Positions 1 through 9,395 of a stretch of DNA of 64,000 bases are shown here, in pieces. The notes below the pieces were generated by a model. It saw only the letters and a list, made by a program, of their open reading frames with translations, did no database searches and was not told where the DNA came from. The position numbers were made by a program, and so were the translations under genes. The stretch comes from Asticcacaulis sp. SL142. Lineage in GTDB: Bacteria; Pseudomonadota; Alphaproteobacteria; Caulobacterales; Caulobacteraceae. Numbering within the stretch: position 1 is the stretch's first letter; every line of letters begins with the position of its first letter. The stretch covers positions 186,001 through 250,000 of the forward strand of contig NZ_CP113061.1 of the NCBI RefSeq assembly GCF_026625745.1. Direction: 5' to 3'.

Positions 1-782
1 GCGAACAGGTCGCGGGCATGGAGGACGCCGACGATGTTTTCCTGGTTGTCGCGATAAAGCGGGATGCGGGTATGGCCGATTTTAAGCGCCTCATCGATGA
101 TGCGCTCAATGCCAAGGTCGGCGTCAATCATGAATATCTGCTTGCGGTGAACCATGATCTGGCTGACATCAAGCTCAGACAGATCCAGCACCCCGCGGAA
201 CATGTTGCGGTCGCGCTTTTCGACTGAGCCTTCGTCGTGGTGATATTCGATGGCCCCGCGGATTTCCTGATGGGCGGCCAGAACGTCGGTTTCCATCGAC
301 ATATTGACGCCGAACAATTTCAGGGTTTTTCGCACAAACCACTGCACGGCCTGCACGACGGGGCCGAAGATATAGACGGCCCACAAAACCATCCGCGACA
401 TACCGCGCGCCACATCATCGGGCTTGGTGATCGCCAGGGTCTTAGGCAGGACTTCCCCGAACACCAGAATAAGCACGGTCATGACGCCGGTGGAGATAGC
501 AATACCCATGGCGCCGGGGAACATGGCTGCCAGCACCGAGGTCGTCAGCGCCGACGCGCCGATATTGATTAGGTTGTTGCCCAGCAATATGGCCCCGATC
601 ATCTTTTCCTGATCGGTCAGAAGGCGGTTGACCCGCTTGGCGGCCTTATCGCCGTCGCGCTCAAGCTGATGCATCCGTCCGCGTGAGGCTGCCGTCATGG
701 AGGTTTCCCCCGCCGAAAACAGCGCCGACACAAACAGTAGCCCAATTAGGATTGGGGCGAGGACGAGCAGGGTGGCGATCAT
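1..782 (-). CDS. CorC/HlyC-type DUF21-CBS membrane protein, 3' end cut off by window edge
   Basis: The reading frame is open from an ATG at 782 to the window edge (about 260 residues). Seen: an N-terminal hydrophobic segment ([17 protein letters not shown]), the small-residue pattern FSAGETSM typical of DUF21, further membrane segments around [12 protein letters not shown] and [15 protein letters not shown], then the start of a CBS-pair region ([10 protein letters not shown], then [19 protein letters not shown]). This order is that of the CorC/HlyC/CNNM family, inner-membrane proteins linked to Mg2+/Co2+ homeostasis; older annotations call them hemolysins. The C-terminal part, including any CorC_HlyC domain, lies outside the window. 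Its ATG overlaps the aroB stop codon (ATGA), so it is the third gene of an aroK-aroB-corC transcription unit. Family assignment is secure; the transported ion is inference. Confidence 0.88.
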   Translation of the reverse strand, partial: MIATLLVLAPILIGLLFVSALFSAGETSMTAASRGRMHQLERDGDKAAKRVNRLLTDQEKMIGAILLGNNLINIGASALTTSVLAAMFPGAMGIAISTGVMTVLILVFGEVLPKTLAITKPDDVARGMSRMVLWAVYIFGPVVQAVQWFVRKTLKLFGVNMSMETDVLAAHQEIRGAIEYHHDEGSVEKRDRNMFRGVLDLSELDVSQIMVHRKQIFMIDADLGIERIIDEALKIGHTRIPLYRDNQENIVGVLHARDLF

Positions 783-1903
783 GCGTCTAGGCGGGCCAGC
801 GCGCCCTCAGTCAGCAGGAAGTCATAAATATCGGCGGTGGGAACGTCTTTAGCCACGAACGCCTCACCGATGGCGCGGGCCAGTACGAACACCAGTTTGC
901 CGCCTTCGGCTTTTTTGTCGTGGCCCATGTGTTCGATCAGTCGATCCGCATCAAATGGCGCGTTGCGAATTTCAGCAATCGTGGTCGGCAGGCCGGACTG
1001 CGCAATGGCGGCGACGGCGCGGTCGGCATCGGTTTTTGAACACAGCCCCGCACGCGCAGAATAACGGAAAGCCATGGCCATACCGATCGCCACCGCTTCA
1101 CCGTGCAGCAGGGTATCGCCAAAGCCAACCTCGGCCTCCAGCGCATGGCCAAAGGTGTGACCGAGGTTGAGCAAGGCGCGCTTGCCGCCTTCGCGCTCAT
1201 CGGCGGCGACGATTTCGGCTTTCATTTCGACCGAACGGGCGACGGCATATTTGATGGCGTCGATTTCGAGCGCCAACACCTTCTGATCATTGACCTCAAG
1301 CCATTCAAAGAAGGCCTTATCCCCCAGCAGACCGTATTTGATGACTTCGGCATAGCCGCACTTGATTTCCCGCGCGGGCAGGGTCGCCAGCACATCGAGG
1401 TCGCACAGGACTTTGCGCGGCTGATGGAACGCGCCGATCAGGTTTTTGCCGCGCGGGTGGTCGATGGCCGTCTTGCCGCCGACGCTGGAATCGACCTGCG
1501 CCAGAACGGTCGTAGGTATCTGGATGAAATCGATGCCGCGCATATAGATGCTGGCCGCAAAGCCGGTCAGGTCGCCGATCACCCCGCCGCCCAGGGCTAC
1601 CACCACGTCCTTGCGATCAAGGCCCGCATCGACAAACGCATCGGTGACGGTCTCAAGCCCTTCCCAGGACTTGGTCTGCTCACCGGCAGGCACGACGGTC
1701 TTATAGGTTTTAAAACCCACCGCCTCAAATTGCGCGACGACGCCATCGGCATGGAGCCCATCGACATTGGCGTCACAGACGATCAGCACGCGCTTATTTT
1801 TCAGGTAGGGGCCGACATGGCTGACCACATCACCGACCAGTCCGGTATCGACCAGAACGTCATAGGGGGTGAAAGCGCCGCCGGCGACAGGGATTGTGGT
1901 CAT
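779..1903 (-). CDS. aroB: 3-dehydroquinate synthase
   Basis: Second step of the shikimate pathway: converts DAHP to 3-dehydroquinate in the cytoplasm, using NAD+ and a divalent metal. At 374 residues it is the usual length. Seen: NAD-binding glycine run ([11 protein letters not shown], residues 101-111), [15 protein letters not shown] (130-144), and the expected metal ligands Glu186 ([10 protein letters not shown]), His249 (LNLGHTFGH) and His267 ([10 protein letters not shown]). The ATG overlaps the last base of the aroK stop (ATGA), and its own stop overlaps the start of the downstream CorC-type gene, so the three genes are probably translationally coupled. Confidence 0.97.
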   Translation of the reverse strand: MTTIPVAGGAFTPYDVLVDTGLVGDVVSHVGPYLKNKRVLIVCDANVDGLHADGVVAQFEAVGFKTYKTVVPAGEQTKSWEGLETVTDAFVDAGLDRKDVVVALGGGVIGDLTGFAASIYMRGIDFIQIPTTVLAQVDSSVGGKTAIDHPRGKNLIGAFHQPRKVLCDLDVLATLPAREIKCGYAEVIKYGLLGDKAFFEWLEVNDQKVLALEIDAIKYAVARSVEMKAEIVAADEREGGKRALLNLGHTFGHALEAEVGFGDTLLHGEAVAIGMAMAFRYSARAGLCSKTDADRAVAAIAQSGLPTTIAEIRNAPFDADRLIEHMGHDKKAEGGKLVFVLARAIGEAFVAKDVPTADIYDFLLTEGALARLDA

Positions 1904-2481
1904 TTATGGGTATCCAGATAGGTTTTGAGGGCCTCAAGCACCAGATCAACGCTTTTGGCATGGGACTGATCGCCGGTTTCGACCGTCAGATGAGCCTCGG
2001 CATAATAGGGGTAGCGGTTGGTTTCATGTTCGCGCAAGACGTCCATCGGGTCGCGATCCTTGAGCAGCGGGCGGTGGGGTTTATTGGCTACCCGCCGCGC
2101 CAGCACCTTAAGGTCGGTCTTGAGCCAGACCACAATCGCCTTGTCTTTTAAGGCCGCGCGGGTCTGGGCGTGCATGAACGCGCCTCCGCCGGTCGCCAGT
2201 ACCTGCGGGCCTTCGTCAATCAGGCGCAGGATGACGCGGTGTTCGCCGTCGCGGAAATTGGCCTCACCTAAACTTGCGAAAATATTGGCAATAGACTGGC
2301 CCGCCGCCTTTTCAATTTCTTCATCGGCATCGCGAAAGGGCAGGCTGAAATGGTCGGCCAGACGCCGCCCGACCGTGGTTTTGCCCACCCCCATTAAGCC
2401 GACCAGAACCAGGGGCTTGGGCAGGTCAAAACGCGGACGCACGTAATCGGTTATGTCGGACGGCCCGGTCATGGGCGGCAC
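1900..2481 (-). CDS. aroK: Shikimate kinase
   Basis: Phosphorylates shikimate at the 3-hydroxyl with ATP. Seen in 193 residues: Walker A GLMGVGKT (28-35), the shikimate-binding Asp region DADEEIE (51-57), Arg77 in NFRDGE, GGG (98-100) and the lid arginine in KPHRPLL (about 137). The first about 20 residues are an extension before the kinase core; an internal Met4 is also possible as start. It is the promoter-proximal gene of the aroK-aroB-corC unit and is divergent from xerD, with about 100 bp between them to hold both promoters. Confidence 0.96.
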   Translation of the reverse strand: MPPMTGPSDITDYVRPRFDLPKPLVLVGLMGVGKTTVGRRLADHFSLPFRDADEEIEKAAGQSIANIFASLGEANFRDGEHRVILRLIDEGPQVLATGGGAFMHAQTRAALKDKAIVVWLKTDLKVLARRVANKPHRPLLKDRDPMDVLREHETNRYPYYAEAHLTVETGDQSHAKSVDLVLEALKTYLDTHK

Positions 2482-2582
2482 GGTTGAAAAAAACAGCTCA
2501 TGTTGATAGGGTTTACAGTATATTCATGGGTATTTTCCAGTGTTTATGCTGAACCGCCCGCAAAGGGATGTGGGAGAGTGTG

Positions 2583-3500
2583 ATGGCGCGTGATCCGGTA
2601 AAGCAGTTTTTGCAAATGATGGCGGTGGAGCGCAATGCGTCCAAACGCACGCTGGAGGCCTACGGGCAGGACTTAAGCGACCTTGAGGCGTTTGCAGGCA
2701 ATGACTTGCTGGCCTTGGGCGAGGCCGCTCTGGCGCGGTTTTTCGAGCATCTGGATGCGCTGGGCCTAACCGGGGCAACCCTGCAAAGAAAGCGCTCGGC
2801 CATCCGGCAGTTTTACCGGTTCTGTGTCGGTGAGAGTTTTATTCTGGCCGACCCCAGCCGCAAAATACCGGCGGCGAAAAAGGCCCAAACCCTGCCCAAA
2901 ATCATCAGCCGGGACGAGGTCGAATCACTGATTTCGGCTGCCGAACTGAAAGGCCCGCATCATGCGTTGAGGCTGAAATGCCTGATTGAGATCGCCTATG
3001 CGTCGGGGATGCGGGTGTCTGAGATTGTCTCCCTGCCGCTGGATGCGGTCATGAAAGACCCGGCCTATCTGATCATTAAGGGCAAGGGCGGGGTGGAGCG
3101 GCTGGTGCCGCTTAATCCGTCAGCGCGGGTGGCGATCAAGGATTATCTGGGGGTGCGCGAGCTGTTTCTGGCCAAGGGTGATAGGGGAAACAGCTTTCTG
3201 TTTGCCTCACGGGGCGGCGATGGTTACCTGACGCGCCGCCGGGTCGGGCAATTGCTGGATGAAGCCGCCACAAATGCAGGTATTGATCCGGCGCGGGTGT
3301 CACCGCACGTTCTGCGCCATGCCTTTGCAACCCATCTGCTCGAAGGTGGCGCGGATTTGCGGGTGGTGCAGACCCTGCTTGGTCATGCGGATATTTCGAC
3401 AACCCAGATATACACCCATGTCGCCGGTGAGCGCCTGCGTGAGGTGGTGGAAACCCATCATCCGTTGGCCCTCAAAAAGCGCAGCGTTAGGGCGGAGTAA
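2583..3500 (+). CDS. xerD: Site-specific tyrosine recombinase XerD
   Basis: Chromosome dimer resolution recombinase acting with XerC at dif. An N-terminal SAM-like core-binding domain (about residues 5-90) is followed by the catalytic domain. Counted from the upstream in-frame ATG at 2568, the catalytic residues are Arg149 ([10 protein letters not shown]), Lys173 ([10 protein letters not shown]), His247 and Arg250 ([14 protein letters not shown]), His273 ([11 protein letters not shown]) and Tyr282 (IYTH). I take the ATG at 2583 as start because GGGAGAG lies 5-6 bases before it; the ATG at 2568 has no well-spaced ribosome site. Full-length housekeeping Xer protein, not a mobile-element integrase: no element boundaries or cargo surround it. 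Confidence 0.95.
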   Translation: MARDPVKQFLQMMAVERNASKRTLEAYGQDLSDLEAFAGNDLLALGEAALARFFEHLDALGLTGATLQRKRSAIRQFYRFCVGESFILADPSRKIPAAKKAQTLPKIISRDEVESLISAAELKGPHHALRLKCLIEIAYASGMRVSEIVSLPLDAVMKDPAYLIIKGKGGVERLVPLNPSARVAIKDYLGVRELFLAKGDRGNSFLFASRGGDGYLTRRRVGQLLDEAATNAGIDPARVSPHVLRHAFATHLLEGGADLRVVQTLLGHADISTTQIYTHVAGERLREVVETHHPLALKKRSVRAE

Positions 3501-3523
3501 CAATGCGGAAAGCGCTAAAATTT

Positions 3524-3648
3524 CTCCTCCCTACGCAGTGGGGAGGTGCCGAGTTTACGAGGCGGAGGGGTATTTGCGTCGTACAACAAGCTACCCCTCC
3601 GTCGGTCTCGCTACGCTTGCCGCCACCTCCCCACTGCGTAGGGAGGAG
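3524..3648. repeat. Double palindromic repeat element (copy D)
   Basis: A perfect 25-bp inverted repeat has its left arm at 3524-3548 and right arm at 3624-3648. Inside it lies a second inverted repeat, 3561-3572 against 3592-3603 (11 of 12 matching). The outer arm reads CTCCTCCC...GGGGAGGTG, the same skeleton as the elements at 53.9, 54.4 and 63.1 kb. It sits between xerD and accA and contains no plausible gene. This is a short dispersed palindrome of REP or MITE type; I see no target-site duplication. Confidence 0.85.
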
Positions 3649-3745
3649 ATGGGCGTCATTTTTCGGCTTTTCCGAATGATCGCTTGCTGTATAAGGCCAG
3701 ACTTTATAATTTGCTCGCCTTAAGCGGTGTTGTGGGATTCCTTTG

Positions 3746-4702
3746 ATGCGTCATTATCTCGAATTCGAGCGTCCGATTGCTGATCTCGAAGCCAAGATCG
3801 AAGAACTGTCCAGCCTGTCCGAAAGCGGCGGCACGGACATGGTGCCGGAACTGGATGCCCTGCGTCTCCGCGCCCATGTGATGCGCAAAGAAGCCTATTC
3901 AAAGCTGGAGCCCTGGCAGAAGACGCAGGTCGCCCGCCATCCTGAGCGTCCGCACTTTGTTGATTATATTTCCGGGCTGATCGAGGATTTCGTCGAACTG
4001 CGCGGTGACCGTAAATTCGGCGATGATCAGGCGATTATCGGCGGTCTGGGCCGGTTCCGCGGTCAAAGCGTGGTCGTTATGGGCCATGAAAAAGGCCACG
4101 ACACCACCACGCGGCTCAAGCACAATTTCGGCATGGCCCGCCCCGAAGGCTACCGTAAGGCCGTGCGTCTGATGGATATGGCCGAACAGTTTGGCTTACC
4201 TGTCCTGACGTTTGTGGACACCGCAGGCGCCTATCCCGGTATCGGCGCCGAAGAGCGCGGTCAGGCCGAAGCCATTGCCCGCTCGACCGAGCGCAGCCTG
4301 ACCCTGAAAGTGCCGATGATCACGACAGTGACCGGCGAAGGCGGCTCCGGCGGGGCTATTGCCATCGCCGCCGGCAACCGCGTGCTGATTCTGGAGCACT
4401 CGATCTATTCGGTGATTTCACCCGAAGGGGCGGCCTCGATCCTGTGGAAAGACGGTGCGCGCGCTCAGGATGCTGCCGACCGCATGAAGATCACGGCACC
4501 TGACCTGCTGAAATTCGGGATTGTTGACCGCATTATCGAAGAACCGGCCGGTGGCGCCCATTCCGATCCGGAACTGATGATCCGCACGGTCGGTAATGTG
4601 CTGGAAGAGGAGCTGAAAGCCCTCAATTTCCTCAACGCCGAGGAACTGGTCGCCCAACGCGCCGAACGGTTTTATGCTATCGGCAAGATCGGGCTGGAAT
4701 AG
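3746..4702 (+). CDS. accA: Acetyl-CoA carboxylase carboxyltransferase subunit alpha
   Basis: Alpha half of the carboxyltransferase that moves CO2 from carboxybiotin to acetyl-CoA, the committed step of fatty-acid synthesis; it works with AccD. At 318 residues it has the usual length. Seen: the conserved start MRHYLEFERPIADLE, TAGAYPGIGAEERGQ, the oxyanion-hole glycine run GEGGSGGAIAIAAG, and SPEGAASILWKD. I chose the ATG at 3746; the adjoining TTG at 3743 would add only one residue. The repeat element separates it from xerD, and a small membrane-protein gene starts 6 bases after its stop. Confidence 0.97.
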   Translation: MRHYLEFERPIADLEAKIEELSSLSESGGTDMVPELDALRLRAHVMRKEAYSKLEPWQKTQVARHPERPHFVDYISGLIEDFVELRGDRKFGDDQAIIGGLGRFRGQSVVVMGHEKGHDTTTRLKHNFGMARPEGYRKAVRLMDMAEQFGLPVLTFVDTAGAYPGIGAEERGQAEAIARSTERSLTLKVPMITTVTGEGGSGGAIAIAAGNRVLILEHSIYSVISPEGAASILWKDGARAQDAADRMKITAPDLLKFGIVDRIIEEPAGGAHSDPELMIRTVGNVLEEELKALNFLNAEELVAQRAERFYAIGKIGLE

Positions 4703-4708
4703 ACGTAC

Positions 4709-5362
4709 ATGAAATCAGGCGGGGGGCTGAAACGATTTAAGAGGCTGACCACGACCGCCAGATTTGTAACGTGGATCAATATCTTATCGACCACGGTATT
4801 TTGCGCATTTCTTATCGTACTTATCGTCCGGCCATTCTCTGATAATTTGCAGATGTGGTATGAAGACAATATGGCTACAGTTGCCATGGGGGTCGGAATC
4901 GCGGCTGTAAACCAAGTCGTTTTCTTCGTAATCTCTGGGTTTATCAACCTTTTGTGGATGTCTCGCGCGCTGAAGAATGCTCGCGACATGTCCTCTGCTG
5001 TGCGCACACACAGCTTTGAGTTTGTAAGCAGTTTTTTCATCCCGATCCTGAGTCTTTACCGGCCTTTCTATATTATGCAGGCGATAAACCGTGCCAGCCA
5101 GGCGGGTGAGCTAGAATTGGGGGCTCCCCTGATCTTATGGTGGTGGATATGTAACCTTGGCGCTGGGGTTTTAGCCTTGGCGCTTGTTGGGCTGGTGACG
5201 TTGGGGGCAGACGGTATGTCCGCGACCTATAGTCTAATGACCGTGGCTTATATGGGGACTCTGTTGCCTATGCTGCTTGCCAGCATATTTTTCACAAAAG
5301 TTATGGGGCACATCTGTCGTTTACAGCTTGCCACTGACACAGAGATAGTCGAGCAGTTCTAG
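4709..5362 (+). CDS. DUF4328-like integral membrane protein
   Basis: 217 residues with about five hydrophobic segments (near residues 19-40, 55-82, 105-120, 140-166 and 175-197). The stretch SFFIPILSLYRPFYIMQAI, followed later by a tryptophan cluster (LWWWICN), matches my memory of the DUF4328 pattern, in which a membrane segment ends in a proline- and arginine-containing turn. Function unknown. It begins 6 bases after accA on the same strand, so it may be cotranscribed, yet its codons are visibly more AT-rich (AGT, TTA, ATA, TAT), suggesting a different history. It ends immediately next to the convergent mscS stop. Confidence 0.7.
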   Translation: MKSGGGLKRFKRLTTTARFVTWINILSTTVFCAFLIVLIVRPFSDNLQMWYEDNMATVAMGVGIAAVNQVVFFVISGFINLLWMSRALKNARDMSSAVRTHSFEFVSSFFIPILSLYRPFYIMQAINRASQAGELELGAPLILWWWICNLGAGVLALALVGLVTLGADGMSATYSLMTVAYMGTLLPMLLASIFFTKVMGHICRLQLATDTEIVEQF

Positions 5363-6259
5363 CTAGTCTGTCGCGGGCGTCATGGCGGCCTTCGGATACT
5401 TATCGAGTTGCACCTGATGCGGGTAGGGGAAGACGATCCCTTCGGCGTCAAAACCCTTCTTGATCATCAGATAAAGATCGGTTTCCGTCTGGAAATAATC
5501 CCCCGCCTGCACCCAGGTCTGAAGACTAATGGTCACGGATGAGTCCGCAAAACCGCGCACCCCCGTCCACGTCACCGGGGCTTCGAGGGTTTTGGGGTGG
5601 CTTTCCGCGATGGTTTTCAGAACCTTAAGCGCGTGATCAAGGTCGGTGTCGTAATCGACGCCGATCATCATCTCGATCCGGCGGGTGCCGTTGTGGGTGA
5701 AGTTGGTGATCTGGTCGCTGATGATTTTGGAATTGGGGATATTGATGCGCAGATTGTTGGCATCCACTAACTCCGTAGTGAACAGCCCCAGCCGGTACAC
5801 CGTACCCGATATATCATTGATGCGCACGACATCGCCGATGACATAGGGCTTGATGACCAGCAGCATGATGCCGGACGCGACATTGCTTAACGTGCCTTGC
5901 AGGGCCAGACCAATCGCCAGTGACGCCGCGCCCAGAACCGCGATGATCGAGGTCGTCTGCACCCCAAGCTGCGACAGGATCGCCACGATGCCGATGACCA
6001 TGATCAGCCAGTTGACGACCTGAGAGAAAAACTCAGGCAGGGTCCGGTCGGCCGGATTATGCGACAGTCGGCGCGCCATCTTGCGCACCATGCCTGACAG
6101 CCAGCCTGAGATAATCAGCGTGACCGTCAGGATCAGCACGACCGCAATGACTTTGCCAATGATCGTGTCGGCGTTGGCGGTCAGGCCCTGAATTTGCTTT
6201 TCGGCGTGCGCGGAATATTGCCCGACGAACGCTTCCATGGCCTTGAAATCAAATATCAT
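5363..6259 (-). CDS. MscS-family small-conductance mechanosensitive channel
   Basis: Inner-membrane channel that opens under membrane tension to release solutes on osmotic downshock. Seen: a TM1 region (KVIAVVLILTVTLIISGWL), TM2 near VVNWLIMVIGIVAILSQLG, the pore-lining Ala/Gly-rich TM3 (AVLGAASLAIGLALQGTLS) and the beta domain entry (GDVVRINDISGTV), then a cytoplasmic C-terminal domain. I start it at the ATG at 6259, where AGAGG lies about 6 bases upstream; a TTG 13 codons earlier has no ribosome site. 298 residues, the short YggB-type architecture. Convergent with and directly abutting the DUF4328-like gene. Confidence 0.93.
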   Translation of the reverse strand: MIFDFKAMEAFVGQYSAHAEKQIQGLTANADTIIGKVIAVVLILTVTLIISGWLSGMVRKMARRLSHNPADRTLPEFFSQVVNWLIMVIGIVAILSQLGVQTTSIIAVLGAASLAIGLALQGTLSNVASGIMLLVIKPYVIGDVVRINDISGTVYRLGLFTTELVDANNLRINIPNSKIISDQITNFTHNGTRRIEMMIGVDYDTDLDHALKVLKTIAESHPKTLEAPVTWTGVRGFADSSVTISLQTWVQAGDYFQTETDLYLMIKKGFDAEGIVFPYPHQVQLDKYPKAAMTPATD

Positions 6260-6318
6260 CTGAACCTCTGGTCTTTGGTTAGGGTAATTAAAGACCAAAT
6301 TTGTGACAGGGTGAACCC

Positions 6319-6795
6319 TTAAATGGCAGATTTGGGCTTACGCCGGTCTTTAAAGAACGCTTTCAGCAGGTCGCGGCTGTCATCCGACAGCACCCCTGCG
6401 CGCACATCTGGCCGCCAGTGGCAGGTCGGCTGTTCAAAGAACCGGCCACCGTATTCAACCCCGCCGCCCTTGGGATCGGGGGCACCGTATATCACCCGGC
6501 CTATGCGGGCATGGGAAATGGCACCTGCGCACATGGCGCATGGCTCCAGCGTCACATAGAGCCACAAATCGGTCAGGCGATAATTGCCGACAATCTGTCC
6601 TGCGGCTCTTAATGCCAGAATTTCAGCATGGGCGGTGGCATCATGGGTCGATATCGGTGCATTTGATACAGTTGTTAGCACCTTTTGACTTGACGGATCG
6701 TAGATTAAAGCGCCTATCGGCACCTCACCGGCAAGGCCCGCTTTGCGTGCTGCGTCCAATGCCAGTGCCATCAGGGTTTCGTCCGTATGATCCAT
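6319..6795 (-). CDS. tadA: tRNA-specific adenosine deaminase
   Basis: Converts A34 to inosine in the tRNA-Arg(ACG) anticodon; zinc hydrolase of the cytidine-deaminase fold. Seen in 158 residues: the zinc and catalytic motif TAHAEIL (His56, Glu58) and PCAMCAGA (Cys86, Cys89), with a TRNA-deaminase-type C-terminal helix ending in a basic tail (FKDRRKPKS). It is divergent from the downstream S4 pseudouridine synthase gene, so two RNA-modifying enzymes share one promoter region. Confidence 0.95.
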   Translation of the reverse strand: MDHTDETLMALALDAARKAGLAGEVPIGALIYDPSSQKVLTTVSNAPISTHDATAHAEILALRAAGQIVGNYRLTDLWLYVTLEPCAMCAGAISHARIGRVIYGAPDPKGGGVEYGGRFFEQPTCHWRPDVRAGVLSDDSRDLLKAFFKDRRKPKSAI

Positions 6796-6873
6796 AGGCT
6801 CTTACAGACGATCCGCTGACCAATTTCAAGGACCTAAGTGGTTTAGGCCCTCACTCTTAGAAAGATAGCGACC

Positions 6874-8814
6874 ATGGTCGATGACCAAAACACGCCCGAA
6901 AACTCAAATGAAGTACCTGCCGACGCTCCCGTTGAACTGAGTGATGACGCCCGTAACGCCGCGCGTGAGGAAAAGCGCGATAATTTCCGTAAAGCCGCCT
7001 TCCTCAAAAAACATGACGCTAAAAAAGCGGGTGACAAAAAGGGTGCTGCCGCCGCCCATTCGGGTGAGCGTATCGCCAAGGTTCTGGCCCGTGCCGGCAT
7101 TGCCTCGCGCCGCGAAGTTGAGCGCCTGATTGGTCTGGGCAAGATCAAGGTCAATGGCCGCATCCTCGATACACCGGCCACCCTGATTAAACCTGACGAT
7201 CAGGTCACCGTCGACGGTAAACCGGTCGGTAAGGCCGAGCCCACGCGCGTGTGGCGCTACCATAAGCCGGTCGGCCTGGTGACCACCCATTCTGACCCCC
7301 AAGACCGCCCGACTGTGTTTGCCAACCTGCCCGAAGGTTTGCCACGGGTGATTTCGGTTGGCCGCCTCGATCTGAATTCCGAAGGCCTTTTGCTGCTGAC
7401 TAATGATGGCGGTCTGGCGCGTGCGCTGGAATTGCCATCATCGGGTTGGATTCGCACCTACCGCGTCCGCGCTTTGGGGCGCACGACGCAGGAGCGTCTG
7501 GATCGCCTGAAGGACGGCCTGACCGTTGAGGGCGTGCACTATGGCTCGATGGATGCCAAGCTTGATAAGGCGCAGGAAAAGGCCGATGGCCGCGCCAATC
7601 TGTGGCTGACGGTATCGCTGACCGAAGGCAAGAACCGCGAAGTCCGTAAGGTGCTTGAAGCGATCGGGTTGAAGGTCAACCGCCTGATCCGCTTGGCCTA
7701 TGGCCCGTTCCAGTTGGGTGATCTACCGACCGGAGAGGCTGAGGAAATCGGCCCGCGCGTGATCCGCGAAATGCTGAGTGGCGTGGTGCCGCTCAATAAT
7801 CTGCCGCTGGAAGGCGCGTCCCAGACCGCCGATGCGCCGCGCCGTGGCCGCGATGACGCCCGCTCTGACGGACGTTCTGATGGTCGGCGCGGTGGCGGCG
7901 ATCGTTTCAGCGACAAACGCGGCTTTGGGGATAAGCCGGCTTTTGGCGACCGCAAATCCTTTGGTGACAAGAAGCCATTCGGAGATAAACCACGCGGCGA
8001 CAATGCTGGCTGGCGTCCGAAGTTCACGGATGACCGCGATTTCAAAGAACGCGATTTCGACCATCGCCCGCGCTTTGAAGGCGACGGCGATGCCAAAGAC
8101 CGCAATCCGCGCCCGGAATTTTCGGATCGCCCACGCCGCGATTTTGGCGATAAACCACGCTTTGATAAACCCAGATTCGACAAACCCAGAGGGGAGGGCG
8201 CGGGGACTGAACGTCCGCGCTTCGACAAACCGCGGGAAGGTTTCTCCGCGCGGGGTGATCGCCCTGACCGTAGCGGATTTGGCGACAAGCCGCGGTTTGA
8301 TAAACCCAGATTTGATAAACCCAGATTTGATAGACTCGCCGGTGATCGTCCGGAGCGTGGCGGTTTTGGTGACAAACCTCGTGGCGACTTCAAACCGCGT
8401 GGTGACCGTCCTGATCGTGGCGGTTTCGGGGACAAACCGCGTGGTGATTTCAAGCCTCGTGGCGACCGTCCTGCTGGTGGTGGGTTCGGTGACAAACCTC
8501 GTGGCGATTTCAAACCTCGCGGTGAACGTCCTGCTGGTGGTGGTTTTGGCGACAAGCCGCGTGGTGATTTCAAGCCCCGTGGCGACCGTCCTGCTGGTGG
8601 TGGTTTCGGCGACAAGCCCCGTGGTGATTTCAAGCCTCGCGGTGATCGCCCCGAAGGTAGCCGACCCTCCTTTGGCGGAAAGCCCTCATTTGGTGGTAAA
8701 CCTTCTGGTGGTCGTCCGTCTTTCTCCAAGCCAGGCGGTGCGGGCCCCAGATCTTCGGCCCCCCGTTCATCTGGCCCCCGTTTTGACGGGCCTCGTAAGC
8801 CCAGAGGCGAATAG
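6874..8814 (+). CDS. S4-domain rRNA pseudouridine synthase (RluB/RsuA family) with long repetitive basic tail
   Basis: An acidic-then-basic N-terminal leader (1-62) precedes an S4 RNA-binding domain (about 65-112, ERIAKVLARAGIASRREVER). The RsuA/RluB catalytic domain (125-300) has the catalytic Asp166 in VGRLDLNSEGLLLLTNDGG and the motif EGKNREVRKVLEAIG (251-265). Family members modify 23S or 16S rRNA uridines. The remaining about 340 residues are disordered, rich in Gly, Arg, Asp, Lys, Phe and Pro, with scattered FDKPR units and five tandem 20-residue repeats at 496-595. Catalytic core length is normal; the tail roughly doubles the protein and probably binds RNA. Which uridine it targets cannot be told from sequence. 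The rsmD gene starts 6 bases after its stop. Confidence 0.93.
   Translation: MVDDQNTPENSNEVPADAPVELSDDARNAAREEKRDNFRKAAFLKKHDAKKAGDKKGAAAAHSGERIAKVLARAGIASRREVERLIGLGKIKVNGRILDTPATLIKPDDQVTVDGKPVGKAEPTRVWRYHKPVGLVTTHSDPQDRPTVFANLPEGLPRVISVGRLDLNSEGLLLLTNDGGLARALELPSSGWIRTYRVRALGRTTQERLDRLKDGLTVEGVHYGSMDAKLDKAQEKADGRANLWLTVSLTEGKNREVRKVLEAIGLKVNRLIRLAYGPFQLGDLPTGEAEEIGPRVIREMLSGVVPLNNLPLEGASQTADAPRRGRDDARSDGRSDGRRGGGDRFSDKRGFGDKPAFGDRKSFGDKKPFGDKPRGDNAGWRPKFTDDRDFKERDFDHRPRFEGDGDAKDRNPRPEFSDRPRRDFGDKPRFDKPRFDKPRGEGAGTERPRFDKPREGFSARGDRPDRSGFGDKPRFDKPRFDKPRFDRLAGDRPERGGFGDKPRGDFKPRGDRPDRGGFGDKPRGDFKPRGDRPAGGGFGDKPRGDFKPRGERPAGGGFGDKPRGDFKPRGDRPAGGGFGDKPRGDFKPRGDRPEGSRPSFGGKPSFGGKPSGGRPSFSKPGGAGPRSSAPRSSGPRFDGPRKPRGE
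8359..8658 (+). repeat. Five in-frame 60-bp tandem repeats in the pseudouridine synthase tail
   Basis: Five consecutive 60-bp units each encode GGFGDKPRGDFKPRGDRPxx, where xx is DR, AG or EG. Nucleotide differences between units are mostly synonymous (CGT/CGC, GGT/GGC), so the peptide repeat appears selected while the array may vary in copy number. The array keeps frame throughout. Confidence 0.92.
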
Positions 8815-8819
8815 GCCTC

Positions 8820-9395
8820 ATGCGGATCGTCGGCGGAGACTTGAAGGGCCGCGCCATAGCGACACCCGAAGGTAAAACGACGCGCCCGACGTCTGATCGG
8901 GCGCGGCAGGCCGTGTTCAATATTCTTGAACATGCCGACTGGATGCCTGCCTTATCGGGCCTTCGGGTTATGGATGTGTTCGCAGGCTCCGGCGCGTTGG
9001 GGTTTGAGGCCTTGTCGCGCGGGGCGGCCTTTTGCCTGTTTGTTGAAACCGATGATGACGCGCGCGGGGCCATCCGCGAAAATATCGAAGCGTTTGGCAA
9101 ATTCGGCGTGACCCGCGTGCATAGGCGCGATGCGACCCAATTAGGGATTCGGCCCTCATCTGCGGGCGCGCCCTTTGATCTTGTGTTCCTGGACCCGCCC
9201 TACCACAAGGGGTTGGGGGAGGTCGCCCTTACCGAGCTCATCGAAGGTAAATGGGTAAGTGAAAATGCCATCGCTGTGCTCGAAAAAGGGGCCGATGAAG
9301 CGACGTTTTTGTCCGAACTGTGGGAAATAATCGACACCCGTAACTATGGTGCGGCGCAGGTTTTCTTCCTGAAACAAAAAATTCTTAATAAATAA
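8820..9395 (+). CDS. rsmD: 16S rRNA (guanine966-N2)-methyltransferase
   Basis: SAM-dependent methylation of G966 in helix 31 of 16S rRNA. Seen in 191 residues: the conserved start MRIVGGDLKGR, TRPTSDRARQAVFNIL, motif I VMDVFAGSGALGFEALSRG, and the amino-methyltransferase catalytic motif DPPY in VFLDPPYHKG. It begins 6 bases after the pseudouridine synthase, so the two rRNA-modification genes likely form one operon, a common alphaproteobacterial arrangement. Confidence 0.96.
   Translation: MRIVGGDLKGRAIATPEGKTTRPTSDRARQAVFNILEHADWMPALSGLRVMDVFAGSGALGFEALSRGAAFCLFVETDDDARGAIRENIEAFGKFGVTRVHRRDATQLGIRPSSAGAPFDLVFLDPPYHKGLGEVALTELIEGKWVSENAIAVLEKGADEATFLSELWEIIDTRNYGAAQVFFLKQKILNK

Noticed and set aside
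1103-1921. 272-residue frame antisense to aroB
   Set aside because: Antisense shadow; aroB has all active-site residues on the other strand.
2583-3500. Tyrosine recombinase as a mobile-element integrase
   Set aside because: Sequence and length are those of housekeeping XerD beside aroK, with no att sites or cargo genes.
8359-8658. Tandem 60-bp repeats as a CRISPR-like array
   Set aside because: Units are contiguous, in frame and encode a peptide repeat; there are no spacers.
7698-8933. 411-residue open frame antisense to the pseudouridine synthase tail
   Set aside because: It mirrors the repetitive GC-rich tail; the product is Pro/Arg/Ser-rich low complexity, with no ribosome site. A shadow frame.
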